Source: Trametes villosa (lineage: Eukaryota; Basidiomycota; Agaricomycetes; Polyporales; Polyporaceae). From it: 64,000 nucleotides of DNA. How positions within the stretch are numbered: the stretch's first letter is position 1; the number at the start of each line of letters is the position of its first letter. The notes beneath the pieces were generated by a model that was not told where the DNA came from, made no database searches, and worked only from the letters and a program-made list of their open reading frames with translations. Made by a program: the position numbers and the translations under genes. The stretch lies in assembly GCA_002964805.2 (NCBI GenBank), contig PUDQ02000001.1:9634001-9698000 (forward strand), given 5' to 3'. Shown here piece by piece: positions 23,003 to 34,199 of this stretch.

Positions 23003-25143
23003 ATGCCCACCAACGCGAACGCCTACCTCGACGCCGCGCAGGCCTTCGAGCACCTGAAGAGCTATGAACGCTCCGATGGGCTCGCTGTCTCCGACCTGAT
23101 GGACTCCCGCGTCCACGGCGGGCTCACCTACAACGACTTCCTCCTCCTCCCCGGCAAGATCGACTTCTCTGCCCAGGAGGTCGTCACAGAGAGTCGCATT
23201 ACGCGGAACGTCACGATCAAGACGCCGTTCATGAGTAGCCCCATGGACACCGTCACCGAGAGCGAGATGGCTATCGCAATGGCGGTGAGCTAACTCGCTG
23301 ACACACGTCCGGCTCCGTGTCCGACTCTCTGTGCTCTTCCAGCTCCTCGGCGGCATTGGAGTTATCCACCACAACCAGGCCGCTGAAGCGCAGGCCGCGA
23401 TGGTTCGCGCGGTGAAGAGGCACGAAAACGGCTTCATCACCGACCCGGTTGTGCTCTCTCCGTCGAACACCGTGGACGACGTCCTCGACGTGAAGGAGCG
23501 GTTGGGATTCGCCGGAATCCCTATCACAGGTGAGCCTCATTTCGTTATCATACGGCCGACGTGCGCACACCACGAGGCTCGCCTTCGGGCACGCGTCAAT
23601 GGTATTGCGCATGGGTTAGCTCAGCGTCAGTTGAGGAAAACGTTGTCGCGTATCCGGCTCATGAGATCGTGCCCTTCTATGATGAGAATTAAACATATAA
23701 CCTTCGTTCTTCCGAACTAACGCGTTAACACGCGTGATTTGAGGAGATTTTTATACATATGCTCTGAACAACTATCATTTATCTTCGTCTCCAACGAACC
23801 TGCTTGCTCACACTATCGTAGATGACGGCAAGCTTGGTGGTAAGCTCGTCGGCATCGTCACGGCCAGGGATATCCAGTTCCGCGCTCCGACGGCCCTCCT
23901 GTCTGAGATCATGACCACCGATCTCGTCACCGCGCCTGAGGGCATCACCCTGCAGGAGGCGAACGACATCCTGCGCGACTCGAAGAAAGGCAAGCTTCCC
24001 ATCGTTAACAAAGATGGTCGGCTGGTCTCCCTTCTCGCTCGCTCCGACTTGCTCAAGAACAAGACCTTCCCTCTCGCTTCCAAGCGCCCCGAGAGCAAAC
24101 AGCTCTACGCGGCTGCCGCCGTCGGGACTCGTCCGGCGGACCGCGAGCGCCTTGCGCTCCTCGTTGAAGCCGGCCTCGACATCGTCGTCCTCGACTCGTC
24201 TCAGGGCAACTCCGTCTTCCAGATTGAGATGATCAAGTGGATCAAGCAGACGTACCCCAAACTCGAGGTCATCGCCGGCAACGTTGTCACACGCGAGCAA
24301 GCGGCGAGCCTCATCGCCGCGGGAGCCGATGGTCTCCGCATCGGCATGGGCTCCGGTTCTATCTGTATCACACAGGAGGTCATGGCTGTCGGTCGTCCCC
24401 AGGCCACCGCGGTGTATGCCGTTGCGGAGTTCGCGAACAAGTTTGGCGTCCCCGTCATCGCCGACGGCGGTATCAGCAACGTCGGCCATGTCGTCAAGGC
24501 GCTCGCTCTCGGTGCTGGGGCCGTCATGATGGGTGGTATGCTCGCTGGTACGACCGAAGCTCCCGGCGAGTACTTCTGGCACGAGGGAAAGCGCGTCAAA
24601 GCGTATCGCGGAATGGGTAGTCTGGTGCGTGTTTTTCATGCCTTGCTGTGTGAATCCCCGCTCATATTCCGCGCAATGATCAGGAGGCGATGGAGCAAGG
24701 CAAGCCCGTGCCCACCTCCGTCCAACGTGGCGGAAATGGTCCCGGATCATCCAAGCTCCCCGCAAAGAAGACGACACACGAGAACGCGGCCACATCGCGA
24801 TATTTCTCCGAGTCGTCTGCTGTGAAGGTCGCCCAGGGCGTGTCCGGCGACGTCCAGGACAAGGGCTCTGTCCACGCGTTCCTCCCGTACCTCTACGTTG
24901 GTCTGCAACATTCGTTCCAGGATATCGGCGTCCGCGACGTCAACGAGCTTCGTCAGTCGGTGCAGGCTGGCAAAACGCGTTTCGAGCTCCGCACTGCCAG
25001 CGCGCAGATCGAGGGTGGCGTGCATGGCCTGAACTCGTGAGTCCTTCGCAACTTGTCTGGCGATGCCGCGTGTATGTCTGACCCGTGCTTGTCTGCCCAT
25101 TTCTCCGTGCAGGTACACAAAGCGGCTCTTCGCAGCGGCGTGA
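23003..25143 (+). CDS. Inosine-5'-monophosphate dehydrogenase
   Basis: Five exons keep frame and give 551 aa: 23003-23284, 23343-23529, 23822-24624, 24684-25036 and 25113-25143. The enzyme oxidises IMP to XMP with NAD+, the committed step of GTP synthesis, in the cytosol. The N-terminal catalytic part has [15 protein letters not shown] and [14 protein letters not shown]. The CBS (Bateman) module spans about residues 115-230 ([33 protein letters not shown]). Barrel landmarks are [28 protein letters not shown] with the catalytic Cys, [41 protein letters not shown] and the mobile-flap region ending RYFSES. The C-terminus YTKRLFAAA is typical. Intron 2 (23530-23821) is 292 nt, far longer than the usual 50-60 nt here. 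I see no missing catalytic element. Confidence 0.96.
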
Positions 25144-25864
25144 TCCATTGGGTGGTAAGTGGGGCTTTTGGATGTTTGACACAGTTTAGTCGTCGTACCT
25201 CATGATTGTTGTACTACCACGGCATTTTGCATATCATCATCTCGCATTGTACAGGACTTCTACGCATGCTGTCCCATTTTGCTACAGGCACCGAGCAATT
25301 GGTGAGTTTTCCCGAGATGGAGATACCTCTGAGTGCGTCCTCGTTCACGTGGGCGAAGACGGGTCTTTTAGACTCGCGCCCCGCGATCCGTCGAAGTAGG
25401 TCCTCGGCACCTCTCTGATGGAGCCAATGCAGCGTATGTCGAAAGCCTCCGCATGGACGCCCCGCTAGCGCTGCTCGTCACCTTCCGCGACGGCGCCCGG
25501 TGTCGCGAGGGGCGCGGCGGCCCGGGGAGGCGATCATGTTGTTATGGCAGAACACTCGGGAGCCTCGCCCTTTCGCCGGCAAATCTCCAGCTGAATGGCC
25601 CCGCCCGCGCCGACGCCCTGCTGGCACGAGCACTCGCCCCGTTCTGCGGGGAATCGGCGTTGACGACGCATGCCAAGCCCTTTCCGCCCCCGTCGACGAG
25701 CCTGCTGTCCGGCTCCGTCAGGGCACGGCGTGTGGTGCACATGCGCGGGGCCGGCATATTGTCTGCGCGATATATAAGAAGTGGACCAGGGTCCGGAGAC
25801 GGCATCGTCCTCTCGGTTGCCAGCCACCCTCAGCTAGGACTCACCCTCAGGACCGCCGTCGAAA
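25144..25864. other. Intergenic; promoter region of the xylanase gene
   Basis: About 720 bases containing the 3' end of the IMPDH transcript and the xylanase promoter. GC-rich blocks include CCCGGGGAGG near 25517, which fits the loose SYGGRG pattern of CreA/Mig1 repressor sites. That reading is inference, because the motif is short and common in GC-rich DNA. Confidence 0.35.
25771..25778 (+). promoter_or_regulatory. TATA box of the xylanase gene
   Basis: TATATAAG about 90 bp upstream of the ATG at 25865, in an otherwise GC-rich stretch. This is a strong core-promoter match for a highly inducible secreted-enzyme gene. Confidence 0.6.
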
Positions 25865-27529
25865 ATGAAGAGCCTCGCCGCACTCGTCGCCCTCGCTACC
25901 CTCGTCGCCGTTCCGGCCAACGCCGTCGCGGTCTGGGGCCAATGTGAGTATTATTTCGCATTCCCCGCAGCGCGTGTTCAACGCTGACGTATACGCAGGC
26001 GGAGTGAGCACCTCTCCGCGCCGCGCTATGCGCGCACGGCTCTAATATCTCCTTTGCAGGGCATTGGGTTCAGCGGATCGACCGCATGCGATGCGGGCAC
26101 CGCTTGCGTGAAGCTGAACGACTACTACTCGCAGTGCCAGCCCGGTGCTGCGCCCGCGCCGACGACCGTCGCATCCCCCGCGCCGCCGCCGACGACGTCC
26201 GCAGGCGGGAGCGCGCCGAAGCCGGCCGCGACCGGGCTCAACGCCGCGTTCGTGAAGCACGGCAAGAAGTTCTGGGGCACCGCCGCGGACTCGAACCGGT
26301 TCAGCAACGCGCAGGACTCGGCGGTCACCATCCGCGAGTTCGGCCAGGTCACGCCCGAGAACTCGATGAAGTGGGATGCGGTGAGTTATTCAGGCCCTCG
26401 TCGGTGCAAGTATAGAGTTCTGATCTTTTCGTGTTCTCCTCATGCAGACTGAACGTGTGTATTGAACGTGCACTTGGGGTAGCGGGCGGTGATCGCTGAC
26501 ATGGAGTTTCAGCCTCTCGCGGCCAGTTCTCGTTCACTGGGTCTGACGCGCTCGTCAACTACGCCGCGCAGCACGGTCTGATGATCCGCGGCCACACCTT
26601 CGGTATGCGCACTCCTGAGCCCTCACCCATACGCATGAGCTAACGCTCCCGCGCGCGAATAGTGTGGCACTCGCAACTGCCCTCCTGGGTCTCGGCGATT
26701 AACGACCGCGCGACGCTCACCTCCGTCGTCCAGAACCACATCACCACGCTTGCGACCCGCTACAAGGGCAAGGTGTACTCGTGGGACGTCGTGAACGAGA
26801 TCCTCAACGAGGACGGCACGCTCCAGTCCAACGTCTTCCTGAACGTCATCGGCTCCGACTTCGTCAACATTGCCTTCCAGGCGGCGCGCGCGGCGGACCC
26901 GAACGCGAAGCTGTACATCAACGACTTCAAGTGCGTACAGCTGGTGCTACGTGGTGCAGGGCCTGACGCGTGTTTGTGTGCAGCCTCGACAGCGTGAACG
27001 CCAAGGTTAACGGCATGGTCAAGCTTGTCAAGCAGGTCAACGGCGGTGGCACGAAGCTCATCGACGGTATCGGCACCCAGGCCCATCTTTCCGTGAGTAT
27101 CTCGGCGAGCACATGGGGATGACGGCTAATGCCCATTCTTGCACAGGCTGGTGGTGCCAGTGGCTTCCAGGGCGCGCTCACGCAGCTCGCCACCGCGGGC
27201 ACTGAGGTCGCCATCACTGAGCTCGACATCGCGGGTGCCGTGAGTACCGATGACTCTCAGTCCATATTGCAGCTCACTTACGCCCTCGCAGGCCCCGAAC
27301 GACTATGCGACAGTCGCCAAGGCCTGCCTCGCCGTCCCCGCCTGTGTCTCCGTCACCTCCTGGGGTGTCCGCGACCCCGTAAGTACCGTCTCACTCGTCC
27401 ACGGTGGTCATCCATCTGACCGCGCGCTCCTATCAGGACTCCTGGAGGGCGTCCAGCACCCCGCTCCTCTTCGACGCCAACTTCAACCCGAAGCCCGCGT
27501 ACAACGCTGTCATGCAGGCGTTGGCTTAA
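25865..27529 (+). CDS. Secreted endo-1,4-beta-xylanase, CBM1-GH10
   Basis: Ten exons keep frame and give 383 aa: 25865-25943, 25999-26003, 26060-26380, 26448-26454, 26513-26602, 26663-26930, 26984-27092, 27147-27239, 27292-27378 and 27437-27529. A signal peptide ([19 protein letters not shown]) is followed by a fungal cellulose-binding module ([19 protein letters not shown] to YYSQCQ, four Cys) and a Pro/Thr/Ala-rich linker of about 35 residues. The GH10 barrel starts near [18 protein letters not shown] and has [34 protein letters not shown], the acid/base Glu in [13 protein letters not shown] and the nucleophile Glu in EVAITELDI. It ends [14 protein letters not shown]. It would cut xylan outside the cell, anchored on cellulose by the CBM. 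Exons 2 and 4 are only 5 and 7 nt; both are needed to restore the conserved CGG and ATEPS residues. Confidence 0.96.
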
Positions 27530-29424
27530 ACACTATTTCGCTCCTGGTTCGGGCTCTCACTTGCGCGTTGTACTATACATTAGCGGGCTTCCTGCCTGCG
27601 GGCACACTCTCATTCAATGCATTTCCTTCTCTTCTCAACCCGTCGGAGTGTTGCTTTGCAAGCATACTGCTAGTGCACCCTCGCAATTCGCACTCCCGTG
27701 ATGGGGGTGCAAGTGTTAGCTACGTATTGCTTGCTGGTGCGTGCCGCGAGCTCGAGATCGGCCTAATATAACTCGAGGTGTATAGATCATGATTATCGCA
27801 CATCTTCGTACAATGGCTGAAGATGCATCGAGTATCACAAGCAAGAATCACCCTCGGACTCCCCGAGTTCGCTGAGCACTGGGACGCCATGCCAGGCGAA
27901 GATATGTGTAGTTGATCATCGCATTGTATTGTATCGACCAAGTAACGAAGCTACTCAGTACTGGATATGACAAAGAGATTCCCCTGTAAGTTATGGGGGG
28001 AGTGGGCGGGAGCTCGGTGATCTAAGTCGACACCTTCCTGGCTGATCGACCTGGGGCCCACTGACCTAAGCACGGCGGGGTAAGGTGGCTCCCCATGGAA
28101 TGAGGAATACCTGCCTCGCCGAAGCTGGGGTTGGTCGCCCCCGCGACATGGAGCGCGGTATGGGTTTGCGCCGGACGCATCTCCAGATTCCCGGACTGGA
28201 GTGGATCTGTGGCGTTGTTTGTCAGGAGCTCCTACAGTTATCACAGTGAGTAAGCATATGTTCGACGCACGCACGGCACAGTAGGGTCAACTCACTAGTC
28301 GAAGTAGTGCGGGATCGTCATGGCCGCGTATGCCAACTCCCCGTGGCGATGACGGACGACTCTTCAACTATCGTTACGTACCCCGGTGAGCACCGAGGTA
28401 CGTCGCGGCATGTCGCTGTGGTCTGTAGGCCATGCGACTTCCGGGCGTCCATCTCTGCTTCCCACCGTCGCGCGGCCCCGACTTTCGGTGAAGTCCTCAC
28501 CATGAGCTCCGCGCCGGGAGTGCTTTCGGCGAGAACAGCTTCAAAGTCCGCGGACATTAGCAACATGCTCTGGAAATGGGGATGATAATATAGAACATAC
28601 CGGCATAGTTGTGTACGGAGCACAGTATTGACCGATGGGTTTAGTGGCGCGCCGAGGACCGTGGCTGGTCGACATAGTCTAGTACAGTACAGTGACGGCT
28701 AGTTGTTCGGATGTTAGGTGCCGAGCGTTGGTAAGAGGTGTGTTCGAGTGGTAGTGGACATCTCGAGGGCAACAGGTGGTTTATATACGGCGGGGATGCG
28801 TCGCAATGGACGATTGTCAACGCAGTTCCGTTGAGTGCCACCCAGCTAGACCAACATCTTTCTTGTCAATCTAAGACAAACGGGCATGGAATGTCGATGA
28901 GGTGCGCACCCTAGTGGCACTCACAAAGGTACTTGTTAAGTTGTAATGTGTACTTCTGGCGTGGCGAGAAGTGCCTGCCGAGCCGCTCATACGATCAGAC
29001 TACAGGTACGCCGATGTCACCCTCATGAAGTATGTGGGCGCGATGTTTGTGTGTTGAGCCATAATCAGCAAGTTCACCGTGTGGTCCGGTCAATGTTTGC
29101 GAATCACCCCAACGAGAACTGTATTGGGTCCGCATCGATGTCTCTCACCTCGTTTACCCTGCCTATTCTTCCCCGACTGGCCGGGAGTGGCAACTGGGAA
29201 GCAGCGATGACGTCCCCCTTTAACTTCGCGCATTCCCCGCCGACTGCATTCTGATGTCGCTTCGCTAGCCGTCGACGAAGGCATAGAACCAATCCGGAGT
29301 GATGGGGCGCCGTGGTCGAGGGAAAATCGATACGGTTCAGCGCCGACGCCCGCAACATTTCTATGCGCGCCCAGGAAATGTGGCGCATACATAGGACGGA
29401 AGGGGGGAGATTTAACTCTCGGGA
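27530..29424. other. Intergenic, about 1.9 kb, no recognised gene
   Basis: Downstream of the xylanase. Minus-strand open segments near 28318-28623 (containing SMLLMSADFEAVLAESTPG and MDARKSHGLQTTAT, separable by a possible 50-nt intron) and 27951-28274 could be parts of a small unrecognised gene. I could not assemble a full model or recognise a family. Confidence 0.35.
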
Positions 29425-29432
29425 ATATATAC
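29425..29432 (+). promoter_or_regulatory. Candidate TATA box of the first alpha/beta hydrolase
   Basis: An ATATATA run about 65 bp upstream of the ATG at 29493. Confidence 0.4.
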
Positions 29433-29492
29433 CGCAGATGTGTGGCGACGTGATGCCCCAGTCCTGCGTTCCGCCCTCGAATCCCCATCGGC

Positions 29493-30818
29493 ATGAGTAT
29501 CACTACCGACACGCACACCCTCCAAGGTCCTGAGGCCGACGGTGGCCTCTCCCTGACCTTCGTACGCGCCGTGCCACGGATATTCCCGCAGTCGAGCGAC
29601 ACTTGCCAGAAGGTCTCTCTAGTGCTCCTGCATGGCGTAGCATCGCGTACGTACCATTATCCAGTCCCCGGTGTCGTCTATTCATGGGTACGTTCCTCAC
29701 AGACAAGGAAGTGTGGTTCCCCACGCTCGAGCACTTGTTCGATCTTCAAAAGGATAACCCGAACGACTCGTTTCTTGTCGAAGAGGCGTGGGCGATGGAT
29801 GTTCCCAGTCATGGCGCTGCTGCGGTGCTGAACGAGCAAAACCTGCTTTCCTTCCCGGACGGTATATGTGAGCAAGCTCTTTGGCGCACCAAGTAACAAC
29901 TACCCTAACCTGCCTCCAAGCCGGACAGCAGGCAGCTCGGGCCCTCCAGGTCCTCCTTAAATCCGGACTGCTTAGCCAAGGTAGCAAAGTCGTCGGTATC
30001 GGCCACTCGGCCGGCGCGTGCGTCCTGTACGGCTGCCCACAATACCAGCCCTTCTGCACTATTCATCTCGCACCATCCCATGCAGGATCCAGTCCACGGC
30101 AGGGTACACTGGAGCCGACCTCCCGTACTCTTCGCTCATCCTGATTGAGCCAGCAATGATGACTCGTGAGGTCCTCGCGCAAGTAACGCAGGATGGCTCC
30201 GCCCTCACGAGGATCATCGACTTTGCTCGCACGCGTCAGGACGTCTGGCCTTCACGTACCGCCGCGCGCGAGTGGTTCGCCGGGCAGCTGCCATGGAGCC
30301 GTTGGGACACGCGGGTACTCGACCTCTACATCGTACGTGTGCCTCTCGCTCTGCTACCCGAGTGGTCACTATACACTGGCTGACATCGCTTCTCTCTATA
30401 TGCAGGAGCACGCCCTGCGTGACCTTCCTACCGCGGCGTATCCTGACGCAGCGGTTGGGGTCACGCCTGCAACTACGCGCGCATCTGAGATTGCGGGGTA
30501 CTCGCACTTCGAAGACGCGTTTGACGCGCTCGAGATTATGAAGGGGCTTAGTCAAACAATCCCCGTGCACTCCGTCGTCGGCACAGTTAAGGATAGAATG
30601 TGCGTACCAGTATACATGACCGCTCGCGGGATCTTGAAAGCTGAGTCGCGTCCATTAGCCCTGCGGAGTTGCACGAGTGCGTCGCGAACGAAGCCGAAGG
30701 AAGGAAGGTGAAGTCCGTTAGGCAGGTCGAGGGCGCCGGTCACCACGCCGTACAGGAGGACCCGAGCGGCGTTGCGCGGGAAATCTGGAGAATATTACAA
30801 GATGAGTATGGGAGATAG
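29493..30818 (+). CDS. Alpha/beta hydrolase, copy 1
   Basis: About six exons; the first is 29493-29646 and the second starts at 29703, giving VASHKEVWFPTLEHLFDL across the junction. Features in order: an N-terminal beta strand GGLSLTFVRA, the oxyanion segment LVLLHGVAS, EEAWAMDVPSHGAAAVLNEQ, the nucleophile elbow VVGIGHSAGAC (Ser in GHSAG), a cap-like region LILIEPAMMTREVL to RTRQDVWPSRTAAREWFAG, EIAGYSHFEDAFDALE, and the catalytic His in VEGAGHHAVQEDPSG near the C-terminus (DEYGR, stop 30816-30818). The fold is shared by esterases, lipases and thioesterases, so the substrate is open. There is no signal peptide, so it is probably cytosolic. A close paralogue lies at 46453-47848 on the other strand. 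Confidence 0.88.
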
Positions 30819-31583
30819 TTTAGCTGACAGCAGTGCAAGATGTAGCTACCATCCACTATGCCTGTTCTAAGTGTAATGTTCGCCAGCCCGAGCATGTGTA
30901 AAGCACCTGCAGGCTGCCACGAGGGATGTGAGTCAGTACAATTCTTGCTATGTGAATGAAGCCCCTCAGGCCTCAGGACTAGCATAAACAGCACTGGAAA
31001 GTCACTGTCGTAGTGGTCGCTGTAAAGTGGCGAGCGCGCTGCCACAGGACCGTCTCCCCATCTGCCACGTGGGCGGCAGAGCGCGCGTCGCCCACTGGCT
31101 CCTTTTTCATCCTCAACCACAACCATCATCTGCTGTCTCCTCGACTCTCGTTCACTACAGCTTGGACTTCTGGGAAATTTTGCGGCATATGTGCGCTTTT
31201 TTTGTCGTTGTATGCTGATAAATGCATTTATCCCGCCGGTCTCAAGTTTACGGGCTGGTACTGGGCTGGTATGCTGGCAGTCGACACATCTGCTGTCCAA
31301 CCTCGATTCTCTGCTGTCCAACCTCGATTCTCTGCTGTCCAACCTCGATTCTCTGCTGTCCAACCTCGATTCTCTGCTGTTCTATCCGAGTCGCCTACGT
31401 ATAGCTGTGCTCCAAGGAAAGTGGAAGACGCATGCAGATACGCCGTCTACGCTGCGAAGCTGCATGTAGCCCTCAAACTACAGGTAAGTTTTTCCCACAA
31501 GCGACAAAGTGCGGTAATGTCAGGTAGAGGAAGTTTATGGGAAACATATCATCGCGAGCTATCAACCAAGCAATCTGTCACAT
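30819..31583. other. Intergenic region with a minisatellite
   Basis: About 765 bases between the convergent ends of the hydrolase and P450 no. 2. Apart from the 21-bp tandem repeat at 31289-31380 I see no feature. Confidence 0.5.
31289..31380. repeat. 21-bp tandem repeat, four exact copies plus 8 nt
   Basis: The unit TCTGCTGTCCAACCTCGATTC occurs at 31289, 31310, 31331 and 31352, followed by a partial unit TCTGCTGT. The copies are identical and contiguous, without spacers. 21 is a multiple of 3, so the repeat is open on both strands (Ser-Ala-Val-Gln-Pro-Arg-Phe on +), but it lies outside any gene I can model. Confidence 0.95.
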
Positions 31584-33644
31584 TCATGCGCGCTGCCTGA
31601 ACTCCAGATCGGCCTTCCCGGGCAACAGTACTCCAGCTATGAACCGCCGCTCTGGCATAACCTGTCCCTCCCCGAAGCGAACGTCATACGTGTGCACGAT
31701 ATGCGCAAGCAAGGCTTTCATCTGCACCGCTGCGAAGAATCTGCCGGGACTGCCGCTTTCAGGTAAGCAGACCATTCCACCGGTGAGTCCACAGCCATAA
31801 CCACCACTCACCACGCGTCTGCGCCGTGCCCAAACGTGATGAAGTCCGCCTTCGTCGTCACGAACAAGTCTTTGTGGCCCTCCTTGCTGTCGGCGCGTGT
31901 CTCGCAGTGCCTCCACGGCTTGAACTCGCGCGCGTCGGGATAGTATTCGGCATCCCTATGCAGCGCGAGCGTTGGGCATGCGATCATTGTGCCAGCCGGG
32001 ACTGTCTGGCCGTTGCTGAACGTGAATGGCTGCAGGGCGAGCCGCTGCAGCGACCCTGCGGCGACGCGTAGTGTGAGTAAGGCCTTGCGATATCGAGAGC
32101 TGATGAGCTACTTACAGATACCGGGCGGGTTCAGGCGCAGGACCTCCTTCAGGAAGCTATCGAGCTTGCGCATCTTCCTTAGTGCCGCTTTCGACCAACC
32201 CTCGTGCACGAGCACGCCATCTACCTCCTCCCGGAGGATTTGCACATACTCGGGAAAGGATGCGAGGTGGTAGAGAGCGAAAACCAGCGTCTAGACCCAA
32301 ACGAAGGTCGGTCTTATGCCATTCCTGACCACCTCTGCGTGCGACATACCACGGTAGGTGAATGAATCGCGGCGAAATTAATCCACAACATGCGCAGTGC
32401 AACGTATTTCGGAAGCCGATTGTCGCCAACTGTGGTATCCAAAAACCACTGCAATGCGTCGTGCTAGGCTGTCTCGTTAGCGGCGAGCCTCGAGAATGTT
32501 CTGTGCTGACATGCGGACACGTACAGGCGTGTAGGCGGTCCCTTTCTCAGCCTTTGCGGCGTCTCGTCGCTCGATGAGAGGCTGTATGTAAGCTGTCGCC
32601 TTCTTTGCGCATCTTCGCGTGTTCCCCATGAGAAAGGCTGCCGTTCTGTGCGAGATAAGGTCTACGTTGGTATCTGTCTATTGAGAGAGAAAGACGGAGT
32701 CCTGACGGTTTCAGCCATTCGGGGCACGACTTCACCACGATGACGTCCTTGATGAACTCGGAGGCAAAGCTGATGGTGAGCTCTGCGTATTTTCGGTCCC
32801 TGCCTGTGGTCAATGAGCACTAACTAGTCAAGGAAATCGGGATGCCATACACAGTTGCTCCCCAACGAGCAGGCGGTTGCTCATCTGGAAGACGACATGA
32901 ATGAGGGCCTCTTTGACAGGGTATGCCTTCCATTCTGTGATACGTAAGCTATCAGCATACTTTCTTATACGCGGCTCCGCAGGACCGTCTATCTCACCTG
33001 AGTTCGGTGGGATCTGCTCGTTGAGCGCGACCACCATCTCCTCACGCAGTTCTTCAAAACGCTCGGCATTGCACCGCGTCAGTTCTGTCTTCATCCAGGT
33101 GACGTGCGAACGATCGTGTACGACCTGGGGTCCCGCGAGGTATATCGCTTGCAGAGCCTAGGTTCCTGGCGCGTCAGTTTGAAGTACCAGCTTGGCCCGG
33201 ACTTGGATCGGTATGCGCTCACCACGTCCGACGCTGCGTTGAAGGACAGCACGTCCGGCGGTGCCCTGCGCATGTCTTCCACGGACTGGGGGTCTGTCGC
33301 GACAACGATCCAATGTGCGAGGAGGCGAATCCTGAACAGCCCGCCTCGGAACTGTCCCATAGTTAGCGTAAGACCGTCGTGCGCTTGACTGTACGTGTAA
33401 GAACTCGCCTTGCGGTAACCCTTGTCGATCACTTTCTGGCTATTCAGCACGAACTGCACTGAGGTGATCATAGAGAGCAGTGGGGTGCTGTAACCGACCA
33501 CAGGTATCGCACGCAGCTAGTAACAATTCAGTCAAACATAGCGTTCGAACTGGGGTTATTGTGGAAGCTCACGTCGATGGTGCGTCGAGACGCGTACCAT
33601 ACAGCCCACAAAAGCACGAGCAGGACATACACGACCGCGTTCAT
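31584..33644 (-). CDS. Cytochrome P450 monooxygenase no. 2
   Basis: The chosen start is the ATG at 33644 (MNAVVYVLLVLLWAVWYASR), because a TATAAA at 33743-33748 lies about 100 bp upstream, the spacing seen at other genes here; an in-frame ATG at 33716 would add 24 residues. Readable parts: VVGYSTPLLSMITSVQFVLN; a substrate-recognition stretch around EELREEMVVALNEQIPP; QMSNRLLVGEQLC; an I-helix of the NFAAIH type, where the usual Thr signature is replaced as in the basidiomycete CYP512/CYP5037-like group; LDSFLKEVLRLNP (ExxR); ALQPFTFSNGQTVPAGTMIA; and the heme loop FGHGADACPGRFFA, which needs the acceptor ending GGCAG near 31759. It ends DLEFRQRA. Likely ER-bound and active. It runs in the same direction as the MFS transporter and P450 no. 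3. Confidence 0.88.
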
Positions 33645-33742
33645 TCTCGCGTCTGAGATCACGGTGAAGGATAACACTAAGAGAGAAGACGATGGAGCGG
33701 ACGATACCCCTAGCAAGAAGGTTTGATTGTTACTTCAGGGAG

Positions 33743-33748
33743 TTTATA
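33743..33748 (-). promoter_or_regulatory. Candidate TATA box of P450 no. 2
   Basis: TATAAA on the minus strand, 99 bp upstream of the ATG at 33644; used to choose that start over 33716. Confidence 0.45.
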
Positions 33749-34199
33749 CGGCCCGCCCCATAGGCCGACATCTTCCCGCGGAGTGTCGCGACCTTAAAAG
33801 TAGATCTCCACCCCCGGGCGCGAACAAAGAGAGGGCAGTGGCACAAGTACCGAATCACACGCTAAACAATTTATGGATTTCTATCCGATCCTTCCTCCGC
33901 TCGCGCCTTCTCTCCGACCCATTTCGGAGGCCGGATGGACGGGACTCCATTACCGCTCTCTTGCCGTACCTCGCGGGAATCGTACCTATTCTCTCATCCT
34001 AGAACTGCAATGATACTAGTGAGGGATCCCTCGGAGAACACAGAGACAGACTTAGTGATCAGGATAGATGAGCGCGTTGGGGCTCCATAACTTCACTTAC
34101 AGTACGTACATTGCATCCGTCTACTCGCGCCACGATCAGCCGTATTTCAACTAACCACACGCAGTCGCAAGCCCGAGGTGCCCACCCAATCGTATCCGT

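Noticed and set aside
31289..31380. CRISPR-like array
   Set aside because: Repeats are contiguous without spacers and the sequence is fungal; it is a minisatellite.
31760..31810. Damaged heme loop in P450 no. 2 (FGHGADAC followed by extra residues)
   Set aside because: With the acceptor ending GGCAG the loop reads FGHGADACPGRFF, the normal motif; no damage needs to be assumed.
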